Of a DNA stretch of 64,000 nt, positions 16,662-28,440 are shown in pieces. Position numbers and translations under genes: made by a program. The notes under the pieces are model-generated. The model made no database searches. It had not been told where the DNA came from and saw nothing but the letters and a program-made list of their open reading frames with translations. The number at the start of each line of letters is the position of its first letter. Position 1 is the stretch's first letter. The DNA is from Hermodice carunculata (taxonomy: Eukaryota; Annelida; Polychaeta; Eunicida; Amphinomidae): positions 476,001-540,000 of the forward strand of contig CAXHWN010002187.1 of the NCBI GenBank assembly GCA_964020975.1. Direction: 5' to 3'.

Positions 16662-16682
16662 CATAGATAGATAGATAGATAC
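16548..16682. repeat. (GATA)n microsatellite
   Basis: GATA units with short GACA and CATA variants. Confidence 0.97.
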
Positions 16683-16717
16683 AGTATTTGAGTGGAAACA
16701 GAAAGTCTGCGTTTGCA

Positions 16718-16720
16718 TAA

Positions 16721-16787
<67 letters not shown>

Positions 16788-16790
16788 ACA
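16718..16790. repeat. (AAAT)n microsatellite
   Basis: About 18 nearly perfect AAAT units. Confidence 0.97.
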
Positions 16791-17110
16791 AAGTATCGGA
16801 GGAAAACTAAAGGTCTGTGTTTGCACACACTTAATGATGTTCTTCAGTGACTTCATTTATAATGACTGTACGTCATATGACCAAAGATATTTTAAGCATG
16901 TATTCAGAGCAACCAAAAATTGACATTGGCATATGGTAAAAAAGCGATTGTAATTTCAAGAGAAACAAATTGACTGAAAGCTTGTGTTAATAGGTCAATC
17001 AAAGCTTGCTGTGTCAGGCACATAAAACAATAACCCTTGTTGGACAGTTTTGTCCAATTTATCGTCGTTTTGTTTCCCTGGTATATTATGACGTGGGTTA
17101 TATATATATA

Positions 17111-18296
17111 TGGAACGCCATTTCTTGTTTTATTCGGTATTCACACATGTTTTCAAACATTTATACATTTATTCAGAAGATTAAATGTATATGTTTGTAT
17201 CATCAAATATTTATACACATGAGCAAATTAACTTCAGCATTACACTATTATAAATCGCTTTAATCATATACCCAAAATGTATTAAATGATTTGATCAAAT
17301 GCATTTTCACATATTAACTGCGTTTAAACACATGATCAAACACTTTAAGTCATGTGACAAATTCGAGTTGAAGATATCAAATTAGCATTTATTTTCTGTT
17401 TTATTGTATGATGAAATATTTGACTACGTCATTAAGTGTCTGATCATATCTGCAAATATTTTTTCATTTGTTCAAACATTTGAGCAGGTCATCAAATGTT
17501 TGATCACATCAAATGGATTTGATCATGTGGTCAAATACAAGCTAGTTTAGACAATTCGTTACACGTTTTTGAAAACACCATTTAATCTATTTTACGTATT
17601 GTTCAAATATATTTGATGATGTGTCCAAATATGGTACACTCGTCATTAAGTTAGTGAAAGCCTTCTGCTGCCTTGCCTGCCATGGCAGGTGTTGGAACGA
17701 ATGGCCGTCAGGCTGTTGTATCAGCGGTAAACACAAACCTGGAGGTCGGTCTCCATTCCGGTCCGCCAGGGACATTATTACACCACATTGACCTCTGATT
17801 GAAACATTAACAATATCGACAAATTTTCAATGAAAAGTATTTTTAATGAGGTAAATACAAAATATGTCCACGCCATACTGAGTTAAACCTTTTCGTTTCA
17901 GCGTGAAGGAACGAGAGGCGGGAAATTTCAGCTTCAGAATTAGGAGCATCCATTTTGTTTGTAAGGAAAGGGAGAGCGCTGCAATTGATCATGCCTTTAA
18001 ATAATTTGATCCCTTCTGTAAATCTATTTGCTCACATGACAAAATTGTTTTTATGATTTTTTTAATTCTCGAATATTTTTCCATATGAACAAATCTTCAA
18101 ATATATGATGATGTCTTTAATATTTCATCATATGATCAAGTATTTGAACAAATGAGCAAATATTTAAATATAAAATTAAATATTTGAACATAAGATGAAA
18201 GCGATTTTACGATCATGTGATTTAATCGATTTAATGGTATGAAAATATGGTTGGTCATATGTCTAAATACTGAATAATACAAGAAACGGCGTTTCA
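17111..18296. mobile_element. Inverted-repeat DNA element made of TCAAATATTTGATCA-like palindromes
   Basis: The left end begins TGGAACGCCATTTCTTGTTT. The right end is its inverted counterpart, reading TGAAACGCCGTTTCTTGTAT on the other strand. They match at about 26 of 30 positions. Both ends abut TA repeats, so a TA-type target is plausible. The interior outside 17.64-17.99 kb is a field of degenerate short palindromes (ATCAAATATTTGAT, CATATGATCAAA). It has no coding potential and is probably a non-autonomous foldback or MITE-like element inside the EF-hand intron. Confidence 0.7.
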
Positions 18297-18317
18297 TTAT
18301 ATATATATATACATATA

Positions 18318-18416
<99 letters not shown>
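18297..18416. repeat. (TA)n microsatellite
   Basis: Almost pure TA with a few CATA/GTATA interruptions, directly at the right end of the inverted-repeat element. Confidence 0.97.
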
Positions 18417-18649
18417 TAATAACAGGTTTTGTATTAAAGTCTACAAAATAGATGAGTTTAACTTTGAAGTAGTTAACCATCCTTTCCTGGACAGTAATAT
18501 TTCGGAAACTATTGGAAAAAATACATTTTTGTCACAGATTTTGAGATTTGGTCGTATTTGTTAGGACTTTGCACCTAGAACCAAATTTATTGACAATAAA
18601 CTTGAGTCAAGAGGATTCAAAGTTGTACTTTTGATCAAATATTTCTTTA

Positions 18650-19275
18650 ATAATTTTAGATATTTTAGACTTGCCTGTTTTGCTACTTAATTTTATCTTT
18701 GGCATCATTCTGTTTTAATGTTCACCTTTCAGACATTTTAGGCTAGCTTGTTTTCTGTTAGGTTAAACCCCCAGGGGCTATCGGTAGCAAGTAGGGGCCT
18801 ACGACAGTTACAAGCTGGCCTAGTTGTACTTGATATCTTGTTAAGAAATATTATATCTTCATTGCATTCTCTTGACTTAAATACAAATTACTTTCATCCT
18901 TTTTTGACTTGCCCTATAATTTTTCTGTTAATATCCAAAGATTATTAGACTGTTTGGCTACAATAATTTACAGTTTTTAGACTTGTCTGTTTTGCTACTT
19001 AACTTTATTTTTTGGCATCTTTCTGTTTTAATATTCATTTTCAGAAATTTTTGGCTTACATGTTTTCTGTCAGGTTACCCCCCCGGGGGGGGGGGGGGGG
19101 CTATCGGTAGCAAGCAGCGGCCTACGACAGTTCCATGTTTGCCTAATTGTACTTAAAATCCTGTCAAGAAAAATTGTTATGACAACATGTTTTTGGCATA
19201 AATGCTAATGACTTTCATTCTTTTCTGACATGCCAAAATGCACATCTACTCAATATTAAAAAAATTCTTAAAAGT
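18650..19275. repeat. 312-bp tandem duplication, two diverged copies
   Basis: GACTTGCCTGTTTTGCTACT at 18668 recurs as GACTTGTCTGTTTTGCTACT at 18980. GGGGCTATCGGTAGCAAG followed by GGCCTACGACAGTT also occurs in both copies. The second copy has gained a poly-G run near 19085. Confidence 0.85.
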
Positions 19276-19282
19276 GACAGTA

Positions 19283-20040
19283 TTTTCTCAAATGTCACAC
19301 ACCTGACACATTAGGTTGATACATTGACTCAGGGTTGGCAGTGAAATAGAGCTTAATTGTTTGAGGAGTAGGTGTCATCATGGAGTTTGTTTTACATCTC
19401 TGGTGCAGGATGTACATTGTAGCAGTCCTTGTTAGGATTTCCCTTGGTTTGTACAGGTGGTCTAGCTGCAACTGTTTATTTCACAGTCACCGGGACTGAA
19501 TATAATGCCCCAGCTTGTTTCCACTTTAGTTATACATTGGCGGGTGGTTTAACTGGATAAGCTGTTCAGCTAGAAAGGGCATTTGGTAAGTCAAATTGTT
19601 CTTATCTGAACCTGTACTATACAAATTTAGTAATTATGGTTTGTTTGACAGGTATTCTTCTTTTATAATGAAGCTCTGCATTTATAAGCAAAACTTCACG
19701 TAATTAGCGAATTCATCATTTGCCACGTTCATATTTATTTATTATAATGTGGGTTGTCTTTGCTGAATATTTAGCTCAGACAAGGAGCCGCTACTCAGAG
19801 AGACATGTGCGGGTAATAGGCTCCGAAACATGTTGAGTAGTTACCCGCTGAAGACCCTTTAATTTATTTGAGCTCATACAGCCTATGTCAAAATTTTACA
19901 GAGGAATGTGTGCAATATGGACAATAGTACTTCCATATGTATATAATAGGTTAGACAGGGACAGGCTAACTTATGGAGAGTAAAGAATTCGGACTGCGGA
20001 ATAGGGTAATGACTACTAGGAAGTGGTTCTGGGCAAAAAA
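19283..20040 (+). repeat. Dispersed repeat family B, copy 1
   Basis: The block is highly similar over its length to 59640-60410. Shared stretches include GACTCAGGGTTGGCAGTGAA, GTGCAGGATGTACATTGT and GGAGCCGCTACTCA. The repeat ends near ACTAGGAAGTGGTT, just before a (TA)n tract. No coding potential was seen. Confidence 0.85.
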
Positions 20041-20052
20041 AACCCCGCAAAT

Positions 20053-20055
<3 letters not shown>

Positions 20056-20127
<72 letters not shown>
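20056..20127. repeat. (TA)n microsatellite
   Basis: Nearly pure TA. Confidence 0.97.
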
Positions 20128-20135
<8 letters not shown>

Positions 20136-20243
20136 TATATATACATACATGCATAAAGCTGTGAAGATGTGCCATCTGGACCTGTTTGAAAGAATCAAAT
20201 GTTTGGCACTTATCACCACTTGACTCCAGTTGTTAATTTTCAG

Positions 20244-20408
20244 ACAATATAGTGACACGTGAACTTTTCCTGACAATGTTTGAGAAGATTACTGGGTTTT
20301 GTCGAGCGGCGGGGGAGAAAGGGTACGATATCCTGGCTTCCTTGGGTGGTGATATGAATATATTCGATGAAACGGACCTGGATTTCATGAGCACAGCACT
20401 AGATGACA
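20244..20408 (+). CDS. EF-hand protein (sarcoplasmic calcium-binding type), second exon
   Basis: The 165-nt exon lies between the acceptor TTTTCAG (to 20243) and donor ACA|GTAAGT (20409). Both boundaries are phase 1, matching the exon at 14753-14885. Joined in phase the segment reads DNIVTRELFLTMFEKITGFC and continues to LDFMSTALDD. Its length, the L-F-x-M-F/W-E-K helix and the following hydrophobic stretch resemble the second segment of invertebrate sarcoplasmic calcium-binding proteins. The later loop GGDMNIFDETDLDF lacks a full set of calcium ligands, so that hand may be degenerate. No further exon is secure downstream. Strong splice signals and matching phases make the exon credible. Confidence 0.65.
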
Positions 20409-21674
20409 GTAAGTCCAGTGTTAACGTTTTTTAAGTTTTCTCTGTCATTCACATAAAGCGCACATCACAACACAGCCCATACTTAATTTGCCAAGAGAAC
20501 GGTGTACTTCGACTACAGTTTATTTAGAAAATATAAATTGAAAAAAAAATGATTTTATAGAAAAGTACAGGTCGACTTCAATATATTTCGCTATGTTTTC
20601 TGTTTCTCAAAGCTTCACCAGCATTTAAACAACGGAAAATAGGATTGTACAACATTGGCACTGCAAAATCAGTATTAGCAACTTCAACAGAGGACATGTC
20701 ATCGCAACGTCACATTTCTGATGTAACTGATAATCACCAAATGTAAAATTTCGGGGCACCATCATTAGCTTTTTCTTCTTCCATATGCACTGTAATTCAG
20801 ATAGGATTCCAGAAAATTAGCAGCTCTTCTTTACCATATTTTTAAACTGGCAATGCTTGTGTCCCTTTGTATAACATAATGTGTTTTAATCCCCCTTTTT
20901 AAGGACAAATCGACAATTTTCTAACACTTAAAAATTCAGCTGACGGAAATTTGTCGCAATCACATTGAAGTCAGAAGACATAACTTCATTTGAGACCCCG
21001 TCTTTCATGCTTTAATCTATATTAAATAACAATTTTTGAGCCAGCATATAATTTCTTGTGTACTGTATTCATATGATAAAGTGTCTGCCATCTGTTGTAT
21101 TATTAATTGTGCAGTGCATTTCTAGGAGACTCTTGTAAGCTCTTACGAGTTTCCATCCCCGTAGGTGTCATATTTGTAAATTTATTCAATGTACATGATT
21201 GTGGAAACAATATAAATTCAGATTAAAAAAAATGAACACGGGATGTTTTTTCATAGAAAAGGGTTTGACTGTTGCACGATATTGTTGCTTCAACATACTT
21301 GGTAGCACTTGATTGTGTTGCAGTCGAATCGGTCGATAGAGAAATGGCTTTACAAACGCTTGCACCGGTGGGTAACTTTTCCTTTATTTCCATGAAAAAT
21401 CGATAAATCACACAACTGCACTTTGAAAAGTCGTACAGACTTTTATTTCACGCTATGAAGATAGCGTTGTAATAAATCGATCCTAACCTGAGAAAAAGGA
21501 CTCATATACCAAATCCATGACTCCAAAAGATGCACCAGTTCAATGCAATGTTACCTTTAGAAATCAAGCGACCTTTGACACTCTCTGTCCGTAATATTTA
21601 GAATACTACATTTGAACTCATTTAATCTCAAATTAAATCTCCTTTAATTCCATGATCGTGCAAGCATTTCATTC

Positions 21675-21738
21675 CGACACTTCCATGCAGGTATATCCAA
21701 ATTACTTGTAATTTAGATACATCTGCATGGAAGTGTCG
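21675..21738. repeat. 64-nt hairpin with 16-bp perfect outer arms
   Basis: CGACACTTCCATGCAG and its exact inverse CTGCATGGAAGTGTCG flank an inner imperfect stem (GTATATCCAAATTA against TAATTTAGATACAT) with a CTTG loop. Size and shape would suit a short foldback element or a microRNA-precursor-like hairpin. Nothing shows transcription. Confidence 0.8.
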
Positions 21739-22305
21739 ATATGCATTCCAATTTCCCGCCAAAATCTGTGACCCAGTTACTAGGTACCGACCGCAACTAG
21801 CCGCCATGATACAGGCACTGACGGCAAACGATGGTTGTTGCTAACATTTCGGGGGAATAAAAAATGTTTATTACAAATATATGATAACTAATAAAATGAA
21901 GGTCCATTTCTATGTGGAGATCAGGACTAGGGCTTTTTTTAGTTGAATAGTTACTTTTATGCATGGTAAATATATTTTACCATGTTTAATTACCGGGATC
22001 TGTCGTTAATACTCTAAACTCAGAAAGTATCAATTCGAAAAATTTCACAAAATGTTATATCTGTGCATACAAACGAAAATAAGATGAAGAATGTAATTCA
22101 GCATGTGGTCATATACATTTAGTAATATGAGCGAGACAAGACAAATATATGCAGGCATAATTACAACAGTGTGTCAACATTACTCCAGCTGAGGTTTAAA
22201 ATCTTTCACTGGCCTACCTTTGAAATTTTATAGTACAGACAGCAACTTGCAAAGGAGATATAGATTCCCTTTAAGAAAGAAAATGTTTTTGCTGCTGAGC
22301 ATGTT

Positions 22306-22461
<156 letters not shown>

Positions 22462-22823
22462 CATGTGAATGTGCCGTATTGATAACATTTGATCTAGACG
22501 ACCTAAAATTAACGACATAGTAATCAGAAAATGGCCTTGGGAACGTGGGCGCAGCGATAACATTGCGGACATCTGCGAATTGTCACACATAGTAATTTTT
22601 AACCGAGCAGAAAGGTTATTGTGTACCATTGATTTCACATATTTAGAAATAAGATTAAGTTGAAATATATTTTCTTGAATATGTAGCAAATCAAGTTGAG
22701 AAATTAGTCAGCCCCTTTTTTGTTCTTGTTTTATGTCGGTTCGAAGAGATCTTCCAGACAATATGTGCAATCATTACGCGATCAGAAACATTATTTTAAT
22801 GTTTGTCTATGTCTCTCTTTCAG

Positions 22824-22843
22824 ATGTACTATATGATAAATGA
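22824..22843 (+). CDS. Candidate terminal exon of the EF-hand gene
   Basis: A good acceptor (CTCTCTTTCAG, ending 22823) is followed by a segment that, in the phase left by the exon ending at 20408, reads NVLYDK and then TGA. It would close the protein after about 106 residues, short for the family's roughly 180-190. It is either a wrong exon or evidence of a shortened gene. Low confidence. Confidence 0.2.
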
Positions 22844-23844
22844 CGGTAGCTGTGACATGTAACCAGACACCGCGCGAAGCGTGCGTCAATTGTCACACAA
22901 CAGGGAAGTTTCAGAGCGCATTCCAAGAACACGACAAACAACGAAAAAGCACGTTGTTCGGCTTGGGTGCTCGGGACGGTCTCAGAATGAATCTTTGTGC
23001 ACTGTACAGGCGAAGCTCAATGATCAGTGCGTGAAACCATAAACAAATATGGTAATAATGCAGGTTGTTGCATTTTTGTGTGATTCATGAGTAGTTGCAA
23101 ATCGACCATTGAATTACTATTCTGTTCACCCAAATGGAATGCAACGAGATTACATTCAAAACAAGGAAACTGACCATCCGCGAAACTGAATGCAATGAAT
23201 TGTTTACAAACTTCAGACTAGATGCCATTTCGTTACGTTCAAAGTCGTTACTTTGTCATTAGCTGGTAGCTCGTAATTTTCGTTGAATGTTAACCTGATC
23301 GTCAACAAACTTGGTGGCGCATTGCCTGCCATTGTATCATGACAAGTGAAAGGTTCATGAAGCGACGCTTGGCTGACAAGGCGTTCGGTGGTTCACGGGG
23401 CACAAGCATTGAAGCGATCACATATACCAGCTATTGCTAATCTGTACGCAGTTTTTGTTTTGTTTTTTAAAGTCAATCTATATTTGCAAAAAGAAAGAAA
23501 AAAAGACTTTTTTAATTCTATACTTTTCATCATTTCATGTCGTTGACGTGTATCTATATGTTTTGTTTTGTTTTTGTTATAAACATATATCGTCACGGTC
23601 TTTTCATATGCCTGTGGTTTTATCAATGTGTTTGTCGCACCATCACTTGTCATCATCCCAAAAGTAATGGAGACTTATTATCAATTCACGACGAAATAAT
23701 TTTCAAGTGGTTTTTTAAGAAGTCCATGCAGTTATTCTACGAACTATTCCTGGATTGCTAAACAACAAAAGTCAGAACATTGAGTGTAGATGGTGTTTAT
23801 GTGCTTACGTGTAGCTACAGTTCAATTGTGAATTGTAACTGATT

Positions 23845-23845
23845 T

Positions 23846-23924
<79 letters not shown>

Positions 23925-23948
23925 CTCTCTCTCTCTCTCTCTTTCTTT
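23845..23948. repeat. (TTTC)n with (CT)n microsatellite
   Basis: About 20 TTTC units, then CT units. The preceding 22844-23844 holds no recognised feature. Confidence 0.98.
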
Positions 23949-24134
23949 CGTTCGTTTCCATACACCCGTCTATCTGTGCATCCATCCGCCCAAGTTAATA
24001 AATAATTCCATCACATGCGAATTTGCCATATTGATCATGGGATAGGTGTCCAAGAACGTTACAAGGGGAAATAATAATAAGTTTAATGTTATTCTGTCGT
24101 TTTTTCATATACAGTGAGACCTCATTAACCCGTA

Positions 24135-24740
24135 TTAAGTTTCTTGCCAGTTTTCTGCATCAAAGTTGTTTAGCCTCCTTTGCGCTAGCCCAGCACATAA
24201 TAGAAAAATCTGGCCTTGCAAATCTCTCGGATGCCGCCATGTCTCCGCGACTGCTCGGTAAACTTTAATCATCCCAATAAAATGTTCAACGTATATTCTG
24301 TGCTTTCTGGTTGCTTTATTTACGCTTCTCCTCAATTCCTGTTCAGTTTGATCCTCTGCAGCATTTATCTCGTGTGCCCTAAACGGGGTCATTACTTGAT
24401 AGGAGTTATAGGTGCGTATCCAAAGTTACCCATCAGGACACAGTCTCAAGAAGTCCAGATGTGGACCGGGACCAATGGTTTAAATCAAGTTTAGAAAGGC
24501 TTGGTCATTCCAATGACCCCCAAAACTTGAAATGATGCATCTCAGTTTCATGTCGCTGGATATAATTAACGTGTGTGTGTCACTGTATTCAAGCAATGAC
24601 ACTGTCGAAATCCAGAAAAAAAGGTCTTTTGTCTTCAACCCCAGGCGTGTATATTTTATTAAAAGTCCCATCAATGCACCCCACTGCATTAGGTATTCGG
24701 AGCTATGTCCCTCTGACCTCTCCCCACCCACAGGCGTTCC
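24135..24740 (-). pseudogene. PIF/Harbinger-type DDE transposase remnant
   Basis: On the minus strand GIDGTFNKIHTPG (about 24640-24680) resembles the first catalytic Asp block (aiDGThv.i..P) of DDE_Tnp_4/Harbinger transposases. A FGGHWNDQAFLNL-like segment follows. The open frame 24392-24135 reads MTPFRAHEINAAEDQTEQEL and then HRIYVEHFIGMIKVYRAVAE, matching the last catalytic block (R-x-x-x-E-x-x-x-G-x-x-K). Catalytic blocks fall in different frames and stops intervene, so it is dead. Terminal inverted repeats were not located. This is a plain DNA transposon remnant; the family call is by motif resemblance. Confidence 0.55.
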
Positions 24741-25109
24741 TCCGGATAACCTGAAACAAATGGATTTTATTCACATATACATGTATACACTTTTTTTTTT
24801 TTAATGAGTGTGACATGAAAATAACAATGCAGTTTTCGAGGTCCAAAACTTACAGTTATATCGTCTAGTTGTTACCTATAAACGAACAGATCTAGTTTCA
24901 ATCGTGTAAAAATTTATTTAAATTGTGGCATTATTGCGTATAATTCTATTTGGATAGTTCTAATCAATTTTCGGTTTCTTTATACTCTTGTGATTTGTAT
25001 AATTCAAATTTGCTGGTCATGACAGATTACAAAAAGAAGCTTGATGTAATACCTATAGTTCGAAATCTAAAGAAAATTAAAGGCGATCAACATGGAAAAA
25101 CAAATATAA

Positions 25110-25165
25110 CGAACAAAGAAAGAAAGAAAGAAGGAAAGAAAGAAAGAAAGAAAGAAAGAAAAAAA
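25110..25165. repeat. (GAAA)n microsatellite
   Basis: About 12 GAAA/GGAA units; AAAG-rich sequence continues to about 25195. Confidence 0.95.
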
Positions 25166-25360
25166 ACAAGCAAAAAAGAGAGAAAAAGAAAGCAAGAATC
25201 GTAAGAAAATAACAAAATATGTTGATATGCATCAGATAATTTCTGAGTAAGACGCACCGAAATAACTTGATAAATATAAAATACCATTTACAAACACGCT
25301 GAGAGAACAAAATGCAAAATAATAATATCAGAACCACGTCATATTTAGCTAATTCGACAG

Positions 25361-26557
25361 AGTACTATAGGGTGTCAAGTGTAACATCATCGATTTCGTG
25401 CACAAACTCGTGATACTTATCGTTTTCGTTGACGGAATCATAACAGGATTCACAAAATTGTAAGAGCAAATTATAAAGTCGAAGTCCCACCACTACATTA
25501 AACTGCGCCTACAATTTTATGGACGAAACTGGAAGAAAAAAAATCCACAAAACTGAAAGTATTTCACAAAATCCAACAAGCTTGTTGAATTCTGTGCACG
25601 GAATTGTAATACTTTATCAATTTTGTGCACAAAAGTGTAAGCTTTTATCAATTTCGTCCACGAAATTGAAAATTGGAATCTACAGAATTGTTAAAGATAT
25701 CGATTTTGTCCACAACATCGGTAAGTTTATCAATTCTGTCTACAGAATCCTTAAATTTATCAATTTCGTCCGCAGAATTGGGTAAGGTTTTGAATTTCGT
25801 CCACAAAACCTTAAAAGCTTTCCAATTATGTCCACAAAATCCATTTTTAATCAAATGTTGTGCACAAAATCGAAAAAACATGTCACGTAATCCATATATT
25901 ATCCAATTTTGTGCATGAAATTGGAAGAACATTTCACAAAATCCATAGCTTACTCGATTTTGTGCACACAATTGCAAGAGTACAACAATTTTGTTCACGG
26001 AAATCTACTTAAACATAATACAATTCTGTCAACAGAATCGCTAAGTTTCTTGATTTCGTACACGAAATCGCAAAAAAGTACCTCATTTTTGTCCACAAAA
26101 TTCTAAAACACACGGAAATGAAAAACTTTGTCGATTTTGTCCATGAAATCGGTAAAATGTGACGTTTTTCACCCTAGCGTGCTAAGTGTAACAGCTAAAC
26201 AATTTCGAACCATCAGAGACCAATGACGACGTTATCAGAAACTACCAAATCTCGCAAATGCGTCTATAGACTAACTATATTTTAATTTTGACAGTTTGGT
26301 GTGCTAAAATATAAAGGATAATAGGGCCTCCGCCTAAAAGAAAAAATGATAGACTAAAAATAAAAACGGGACAACCAACATTCAGAATTTCATACAACAT
26401 TGACCAGTTCGCAAAGCAACGCTGACAGGGACAGTCTCCTGTCGCACGGTCAATCCACAGCTTGCTGAATTGTCACGACTTGTGGGCCTACATACTAACA
26501 TGCGGACCCCAGCTGCGGACCCTCGATATCTTCCATACCGTCCCGAACTGTATAGTT
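25361..26557 (+). repeat. Left terminal inverted repeat of the virus-like element (palindrome array)
   Basis: The outer end pairs with the right end of the element. From 25390 to 26150 there are about 23 short imperfect palindromes at roughly 30-bp spacing, of form AATTTTGTSSACAAAATT. Examples are AATTTCGTCCACGAAATTG near 25649 and AATTCTGTCTACAGAATCC near 25733. The inner end pairs with 39283 through CGAACTGTATAGTT and a CATACTAA..GCGGA..C segment. A unique-looking stretch (26160-26440) has no obvious partner on the right. Confidence 0.85.
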
Positions 26558-27242
26558 TACACACGACACTATATTCCTTGAAGTATAATTTATAAAGCAG
26601 GAAAATTCCAGGCCGTAAATATGCCTATTTAACGAGATATTTAACGTTCCGCAAATTCTGGCTTGTGTCTGTGGGTTAAGTGGAGTTTTGTAACGTGTAC
26701 ATGTGCGCTCAGTATGTTTCACGTATATTGAGCACTGCAGTGCTCAGGCAGCGGCCCGCTTGCCATCGGAAAAAAAAAACCTTCAGTAGATCAACATGAG
26801 TTTTCTTTGACTATCAAACCAGCTTAAATTTGCTGAAAAGTCCATTTGTTTCATATTTGTTTCTCCGAGAGCTACCGGATTATGTTTCGTCATTCTTGCC
26901 CTGGCTTTTATGTTTCGTCATTCTTGCCCTGGCTTTTAAACCTCTGCCTTGTGTGTGTCAGTGCATGTGTGTCTCTGTGTGTGTTTTGTTTCGTCAACAC
27001 GCTGAGTATTATTATCCTTCACTTCAGCTTTGTACCATTGGAAGTGTCTGAAGTGGAAAACGACCAAATAACCCCGGACTTATCACTTGTAAATCTTTAT
27101 ACGCTGTCACCTGTATAGCGTAGGCTCATTACAGCATTGATCACTTAAAGTTGTTTAGAGTAGCCTATCTGCCTATATATATTAATCTTAGCCAAAATAT
27201 ATATGGCTATATTTTTCGGCGTCTTACTTTTTCTTTCTCTTT
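26558..27242. other. AT-rich left arm of the element; no recognised gene
   Basis: Contains a direct 30-bp duplication (TATGTTTCGTCATTCTTGCC repeated at about 26881 and 26910). No coding motifs. Confidence 0.5.
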
Positions 27243-28440
27243 TATGCCCCCCTTCGAAGAAGGTGGGGCATTCAGCTTTGTACATGTCGGTCGGTCGGTC
27301 GGTAGAGTGTGGTTTCCGCGCAATAAGTCAAGAAGTGTTTGAGCTAGGACTTTGGTACTGTACAGCTGTATCATTCTGGTCAAAAGCTAGGCAAAGTTTG
27401 AATATGGGTGACCTTGACCAAATTTCCAAGGTGACAGTGGTACCTGAGTTAACTTTGATTTCCGCACAATAACTGAAGAGGTTTTTAAGCTAAGACTTTT
27501 ATATTGCACAGGATTATAGTCCATATGGGGCTAGGCGAAGTTTGAAGTTGGATGACCGTGACCTCATTTTAAAGGTCACAGAGCCACTTTACTGAATATG
27601 GTTTCATGCTTTCTGCATGATAACTTATACCTTGGGGCTAGAACTTTTATATTGCACAGCTTTATGGTTCTCTGTAAGGGCTAGGTTGAGTTTGAAGATG
27701 GGTGACCTTGACCCAGTTTTCAGGGTCACAGAGAGATTGTAGAATTCCTGTGGTTTCGGCACAATAATTCAAGAAGTTTTTAAGTTAGGACTGGGATACT
27801 TTATAGGTCTATAGTTCTTGCTAAGGGCTAGAAGAAGTTTAAAGTTTGGTGACCATGATTTAATTTCCAAGGTCACGTTGTTACCTGAGTTAACTTTGGT
27901 TTCCACATGATAACTGAAGAGGTTTTTTAAACTAGGACTTTTATATTACACTGGATAATTGTCCGTATTCGGGGCTAGGTCAAGTTTGAAGATGGGTGAC
28001 CTTGACCTAATTTCAAAGGTCACAGAGCCATTTGGTTGAATACTGTTTTTGCATGATAACTTGCATTTTAGAGGTAGCACTTTTATATTGCACAGCTTTA
28101 TGGTTGCCTATAATGGCTAGTTTGAGTTTGTAGATGGGTGACCTTGACCCAGTTTGAGGGTCACACACAGACAGTAGACTTCCTGTGGTTTTTGCACGAT
28201 AACTGAAGAAGGTCAAGTGAAAATGAGTAACCTTGCCCTAATTTCCAAGGTCATAAAGCCACTTTGCTGAATATGGTTTCTAAATGATGACTAATTTTTT
28301 AGCTATAACTTTTATAATGTCCAGGTTTTTAGTCGTTTTAAAAGGGCTAGGTTAAAGTTTAAAGATATGTGACATTGATGTATGATCAATCATCACTAAT
28401 TTTGTAAGGTCACGAGTGCCCCATCTACTACTATCAATAG
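27243..28440 (+). repeat. Inserted dispersed repeat with ~148-bp units carrying TGACCTTGA sites
   Basis: It opens with a hairpin (TGCCCCCCTTCGAAGAAGGT then GGGGCA) and GTCGGTCGGTCGGT, a style of repeat common in marine invertebrate genomes. It ends near GTGCCCCATCTACTA. Inside, diverged units carry GTGACCTTGACC followed about 6 nt later by AAGGTCACA at about 27408, 27549, 27699, 27848, 27996 and 28138. It is nested in the left arm of the virus-like element, so it arrived after that element integrated. Confidence 0.7.

Noticed and set aside
22840-23034. 64-codon open frame after the GA tract
   Set aside because: No motif and it overlaps the candidate terminal exon in another frame; likely chance.
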